Origin: Desulfobacteraceae bacterium
GTDB lineage: Bacteria > Desulfobacterota > Desulfobacteria > Desulfobacterales > UBA11574
Length of the DNA: 10,264 bases
Direction of reading: 5' to 3'
Assembly (NCBI GenBank): GCA_030671225.1
Contig: DAOVAE010000021.1
Span: 1 to 10,264 of the forward strand
The stretch's first letter is position 1, and each line of letters begins with the position of its first letter. This document shows positions 7,607-10,264 of this stretch, one piece after another. The notes beneath the pieces were generated by a model. It did no database searches. It saw nothing but the letters and a program-made list of their open reading frames with translations, and was not told the DNA's origin. A program made the position numbers and the translations under genes.

Positions 7607-7626
7607 CCGCCAGAGTTCTTTGGCGG
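7607..7626. repeat. Hairpin within the right arm of the foldback element
   Basis: CCGCCA (7607-7612) and TGGCGG (7621-7626) form a 6-bp GC-rich stem with an 8-nt loop GAGTTCTT; a flanking T-A pair extends it to 7 bp. Neither strand has a T run directly after the stem, so I do not call it a terminator. It is probably part of the structure of the repeat element. Confidence 0.5.
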
Positions 7627-7675
7627 AGACAAAAGAGATCGTTTTTCAAAGGTCTCGAAACCCTTATAAAAACCG

Positions 7676-7751
7676 TGGAGCCGACGGGCGGATTCGAACC
7701 GCCTACCTGCTGATTACGAATCAGCTGCTCTACCAACTGAGCTACGCCGGC
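7676..7751 (-). tRNA. tRNA-Thr (anticodon CGU)
   Basis: A complete 76-nt cloverleaf reads on the minus strand: acceptor GCCGGCG pairs with CGTCGGC (one G-U), D arm GCTC/GAGC, anticodon stem GCTGA/TCAGC around loop TTCGTAA, a 5-nt variable loop, and T arm GGCGG/CCGCC around TTCGAAT. The anticodon CGT (7716-7718 on the + strand) reads ACG codons, hence threonine. The discriminator base is U, and the 3' CCA is encoded (7676-7678). It is divergent from mfd, 26 bp away. Confidence 0.97.
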
Positions 7752-7759
7752 ACAGCAAA

Positions 7760-7786
7760 AAGATAACTACTTTGTTTATGCATCAA
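7760..7786 (-). promoter_or_regulatory. Weak candidate promoter for tRNA-Thr
   Basis: On the minus strand TTGATG (7781-7786) and TATCTT (7760-7765) resemble -35 and -10 boxes, but the 15-bp spacing is short and each box matches only four of six consensus bases. If real, it overlaps the mfd start codon at 7778. It is offered because the tRNA promoter must lie in about this place unless the tRNA is read from inside mfd. Confidence 0.22.
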
Positions 7787-10264
7787 AATCAAGAAAAAAT
7801 ATCGCTTCGGCCCTTGATTGATACAATTCCCGCCAGGGATTATTGCGTTGATTGTATAGGGCTGTCAGGATCTGAACAGGCATATTTTATTTCCAGGTTA
7901 TACATGGAACACAGGGCAACTGTTGTGGTGATAGTCCCTTCAACAAAAGATGCGGAAAGGTATTTGGAGGATCTGAGGTTTTTTTCAGGAAAACTCATCC
8001 CCCCCATTGTTTATTTCCCGCCTTACAATATATTACCTTTTAAGTATCTTTCCTACCACAACGAAACAGCAGCCAAACGGATCAGATCGCTTTACCGTCT
8101 GATAGTGGGTGAGATTCCACAAATTGTGGTTACAACAGTAGTCGCGTTGCTGCAAAAAATCATCCCCAAACAGGAAATATGTGATTATGCCGAACTTATT
8201 ATGACGGATGAAGAGATCGATCGGGATCTATTGGTCGAGAAACTGGTTTCCGGCGGTTATGTTCGATCAGTAATGGTTGAGGAACCTGGAGATTTTTGTA
8301 TAAGGGGCGGCATTCTGGACGTTTTTTCACCACTTTATTCAAATCCGCTTAGAATCGAATTGTTCGGAGATACTGTAGAATCCTTAAGGTTGTTTTCGGC
8401 TGCAAACCAGCGGACAATAAAAAATATTCGAGAAGCAGTTATACTTCCGGCCCGGGAGGCTATTTTAAAAATGGATCGCATTGATCATATCATAGGCCGG
8501 GTAAGGGAGCAGGCATCCAGGTTAGATATTTCTGTAACCGAGGTCAGAAGCCTGATTGATCGCGTTAAGCAGGAGCGTGTATTTCCGGGGATGGAAAGCC
8601 TGATTCCACTGATTTATCCTGACCTTGATACTTTCTTTGACTATGTACCGGACGAGGCACTTTTTATTTTGACAGAACCGATTGAACTGGAAAAGGCTGC
8701 AGAACAATCGCGACAGCAGGCATCAGATTGCTTTGTCGCTGCGTGTAATGAAACCAGACTCTGTGTTGAACCTGATAGACTTTATCTAAAATGGTCAAAG
8801 GCCAAAGAGATCTTGAAGCATAAAAAGCTACTTACCTTTAAAAAGCTTTCCGTGTCAAAAGGCTACTTTGATAACGAGCAAGCCTCCCGGGAATTTCATT
8901 TTTCCGTTAAGGACAACATGGCTATTAGCCTGGAACTTAAGCGCCGTCGGGAAAAGGCTCTTTTTTCGCCACTCGCAAACTGGATCAATGATCAAAAAGA
9001 ATCCGGATGTTTCACACTTATCGTTTGCAATACCAGAGCACAGGTCGACAGTCTGAAATCGCTCTTGGCCCCATATGGTATTCATCTAAGATTTATTGAC
9101 TGTTTCCCTGATGTTAAACAAGGCCAAGACCAAGTATATATATGCACAGGCCAGGTTTCCTCCGGGTTTGTCTGGCTTGATGAATCTCTGGCCGTCATTA
9201 CGGATTATGAAATATTCGGGTCTAAACATCGAAGTAGAATAAAACCGATACAAAAAGTTCGAACCGAACTCCTTGCATTCGAAGATTTAAAAAAGGGGGA
9301 TCTTGTCGTTCACGTTGACCACGGCATAGGACGATATGAAGGGCTGGTTAAACTGAAACTGAACGGGTCGAGCAATGATTTTCTGCTGATTATCTATAAA
9401 GATAATGATAAGCTCTATCTTCCTGTCGATCGCATGAACATGATTCAGAAATATATGGGAGTGGATGGAATCGAACCTACTCTTGACAAGATGGGAGGCA
9501 AATCATGGGAACGGGTTAAAGCCAAAGCTAAAAGGTCGGCGGAGAAAATAGCCGGAGAGCTTCTTAAACTCTATGCCGAACGTAAGATTAAGAAAGGTTA
9601 TGCTTTCAAAGAGGTCGACAGTGATTTTCAGGATTTTGAAGCCGGCTTTCCGTATGAGGAGACAGCAGACCAGATCAGCGCCATCCAAGATGTGCTGAAT
9701 GATATGGGAGCACCGATTCCAATGGACAGACTGGTATGTGGTGATGTGGGATACGGCAAGACTGAGGTTGCCCTGCGTGCGTCGCTTATGGCCGTTAGTA
9801 ACGGCAAACAGGTTGCCGTGCTTGTTCCAACCACGGTGCTTGCAGAACAGCATTTTGCAACGTTTTCCAGCCGTTTTGAGCGTTATCCGATTAATGTTGC
9901 GTGTTTAAGTAGATTTCGTTCTTTACGGGAGCAGCGTAAGATTGTCGGTGATCTTAAAGCCGGCAAAATAGATATTGTTATTGGAACTCATAGGCTGCTT
10001 CAGAAAGATGTGGTTATTAAAGACCTGGGATTTTTGGTGCTTGATGAAGAGCAGCGTTTCGGCGTCAAACAGAAGGAGAAGCTGAAAAAAATAAGAAGCA
10101 CGCTGGATGTTCTGGCTTTAACGGCTACTCCGATACCACGAACGCTTCATATGTCCTTGACGGGGATACGTGACATCAGTGTAATTTCAACTCCGCCTGA
10201 GCATCGCAAGTCTATTATCACATATATGTCTGAAGCCGATGATGCCGTTATTTCAGAAGCAATA
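7778..10264 (+). CDS. mfd: Transcription-repair coupling factor Mfd (3' end outside window)
   Basis: The frame is open from ATG 7778 to the right edge, giving 829 codons of the roughly 1150 usual for Mfd. Mfd is a cytosolic DNA translocase that removes RNA polymerase stalled at lesions and recruits UvrA. The N-terminal UvrB-like module includes EEPGDF-x-IRGGILDVF (168-183). The RNA polymerase interaction region starts near DLVVHVDHGIGRYEG (508-522). The motor shows FPYEETADQ, Walker A GDVGYGKT (655-662, K661), GTHRL, the DEEQ box (756-759) and motif III TATPIPRTL (782-790). The window stops before the later translocase motifs and the C-terminal UvrA-masking domain. No good ribosome site precedes the ATG; a TTG two codons upstream is possible. 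It starts 26 bp from a divergent tRNA gene. Confidence 0.97.
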   Translation, partial: MHQNQEKISLRPLIDTIPARDYCVDCIGLSGSEQAYFISRLYMEHRATVVVIVPSTKDAERYLEDLRFFSGKLIPPIVYFPPYNILPFKYLSYHNETAAKRIRSLYRLIVGEIPQIVVTTVVALLQKIIPKQEICDYAELIMTDEEIDRDLLVEKLVSGGYVRSVMVEEPGDFCIRGGILDVFSPLYSNPLRIELFGDTVESLRLFSAANQRTIKNIREAVILPAREAILKMDRIDHIIGRVREQASRLDISVTEVRSLIDRVKQERVFPGMESLIPLIYPDLDTFFDYVPDEALFILTEPIELEKAAEQSRQQASDCFVAACNETRLCVEPDRLYLKWSKAKEILKHKKLLTFKKLSVSKGYFDNEQASREFHFSVKDNMAISLELKRRREKALFSPLANWINDQKESGCFTLIVCNTRAQVDSLKSLLAPYGIHLRFIDCFPDVKQGQDQVYICTGQVSSGFVWLDESLAVITDYEIFGSKHRSRIKPIQKVRTELLAFEDLKKGDLVVHVDHGIGRYEGLVKLKLNGSSNDFLLIIYKDNDKLYLPVDRMNMIQKYMGVDGIEPTLDKMGGKSWERVKAKAKRSAEKIAGELLKLYAERKIKKGYAFKEVDSDFQDFEAGFPYEETADQISAIQDVLNDMGAPIPMDRLVCGDVGYGKTEVALRASLMAVSNGKQVAVLVPTTVLAEQHFATFSSRFERYPINVACLSRFRSLREQRKIVGDLKAGKIDIVIGTHRLLQKDVVIKDLGFLVLDEEQRFGVKQKEKLKKIRSTLDVLALTATPIPRTLHMSLTGIRDISVISTPPEHRKSIITYMSEADDAVISEAI

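Larger units (their letters stand above)
7452..7657. repeat. 206-bp foldback (MITE-like) element
   Basis: The ends are perfect 16-bp inverted copies: CGAGACCTTTGAAAAA at 7452-7467 and its complement at 7642-7657. Inside, GCCTGCCC (7479-7486) and GGGCAGGC (7556-7563) form a second inverted pair around three tandem repeats. AT-rich segments next to these (TTCAATTTTG and AAAATTTGAG) are roughly complementary too, so the arms can fold over much of their length. No coding capacity or transposase is seen. Flanks share only AAA, so a target duplication is not convincing. It fills most of the 359-bp gap between the PurD-like gene and tRNA-Thr; positions 7317-7451 show nothing firm beyond the ribosome site. 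A small non-autonomous mobile element or a structured intergenic repeat are the main options. Confidence 0.65.

Noticed and set aside
7391..7736. Two roughly 60-codon minus-strand frames over the repeat element and tRNA
   Set aside because: One runs through the tandem repeats and one through the tRNA gene; neither has a ribosome site or plausible protein composition.
9503..9853. 116-codon minus-strand frame inside mfd
   Set aside because: It is antisense to the mfd motor domain, where the plus frame carries Walker A and other motifs.

Overview
The window looks like ordinary chromosome from a Gram-negative bacterium, most likely a deltaproteobacterium (Desulfobacterota, perhaps Desulfobacterales). 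That assignment is inference. It rests on a NtrC-type sigma-54 activator with a PDC/HAMP sensor kinase, an IHF-alpha type protein, a divergent PurD-like ATP-grasp protein, moderately AT-rich DNA and the style of the rRNA; no marker here settles it.

Layout. Positions 1-275 are the 3' end of a 23S rRNA gene, followed by a short spacer, a complete 5S rRNA (352-473) and a strong intrinsic terminator (484-517), so this is the tail of an rRNA operon. After a likely promoter comes a two-gene two-component operon on the + strand: a membrane histidine kinase (623-2176) and a sigma-54-dependent response regulator (2176-3582), coupled through TGATG. The regulator meets a minus-strand gene tail to tail, and the two coding regions overlap by 9 bp. 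That gene (3574-5064) is a GT-A fold glycosyltransferase with GT81-like motifs and a helical C-terminal extension.

Further right, still on the minus strand, are an IHF-alpha type DNA-bending protein (5221-5505), a previously uncalled 43-codon acidic small ORF just upstream of it (5571-5702), and a 503-residue divergent PurD-like ATP-grasp protein (5805-7316). A gene-free stretch (7317-7675) holds a 206-bp foldback element. It has 16-bp perfect inverted ends, an inner 8-bp inverted repeat, three diverged tandem copies of about 24 bp and a hairpin. A tRNA-Thr(CGU) with encoded CCA lies at 7676-7751 on the minus strand. Only 26 bp away, divergently, begins mfd (7778 to the window end, 829 codons present, 3' end missing).

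How the parts relate. The kinase and regulator form a closed signalling pair that should drive sigma-54 promoters outside the window. IHF commonly bends DNA for such promoters, but no -24/-12 site was recognised here. The glycosyltransferase and the PurD-like enzyme have no obvious pathway partners alongside. The points most worth a second look are the foldback element (one arm end of which recurs near 5166), the PurD-like enzyme with its altered metal-binding motif, the GT81-like enzyme, the small ORF upstream of ihfA, and the tight tRNA/mfd divergence. I do not see a defence system, CRISPR array, insertion sequence or other clear new system.
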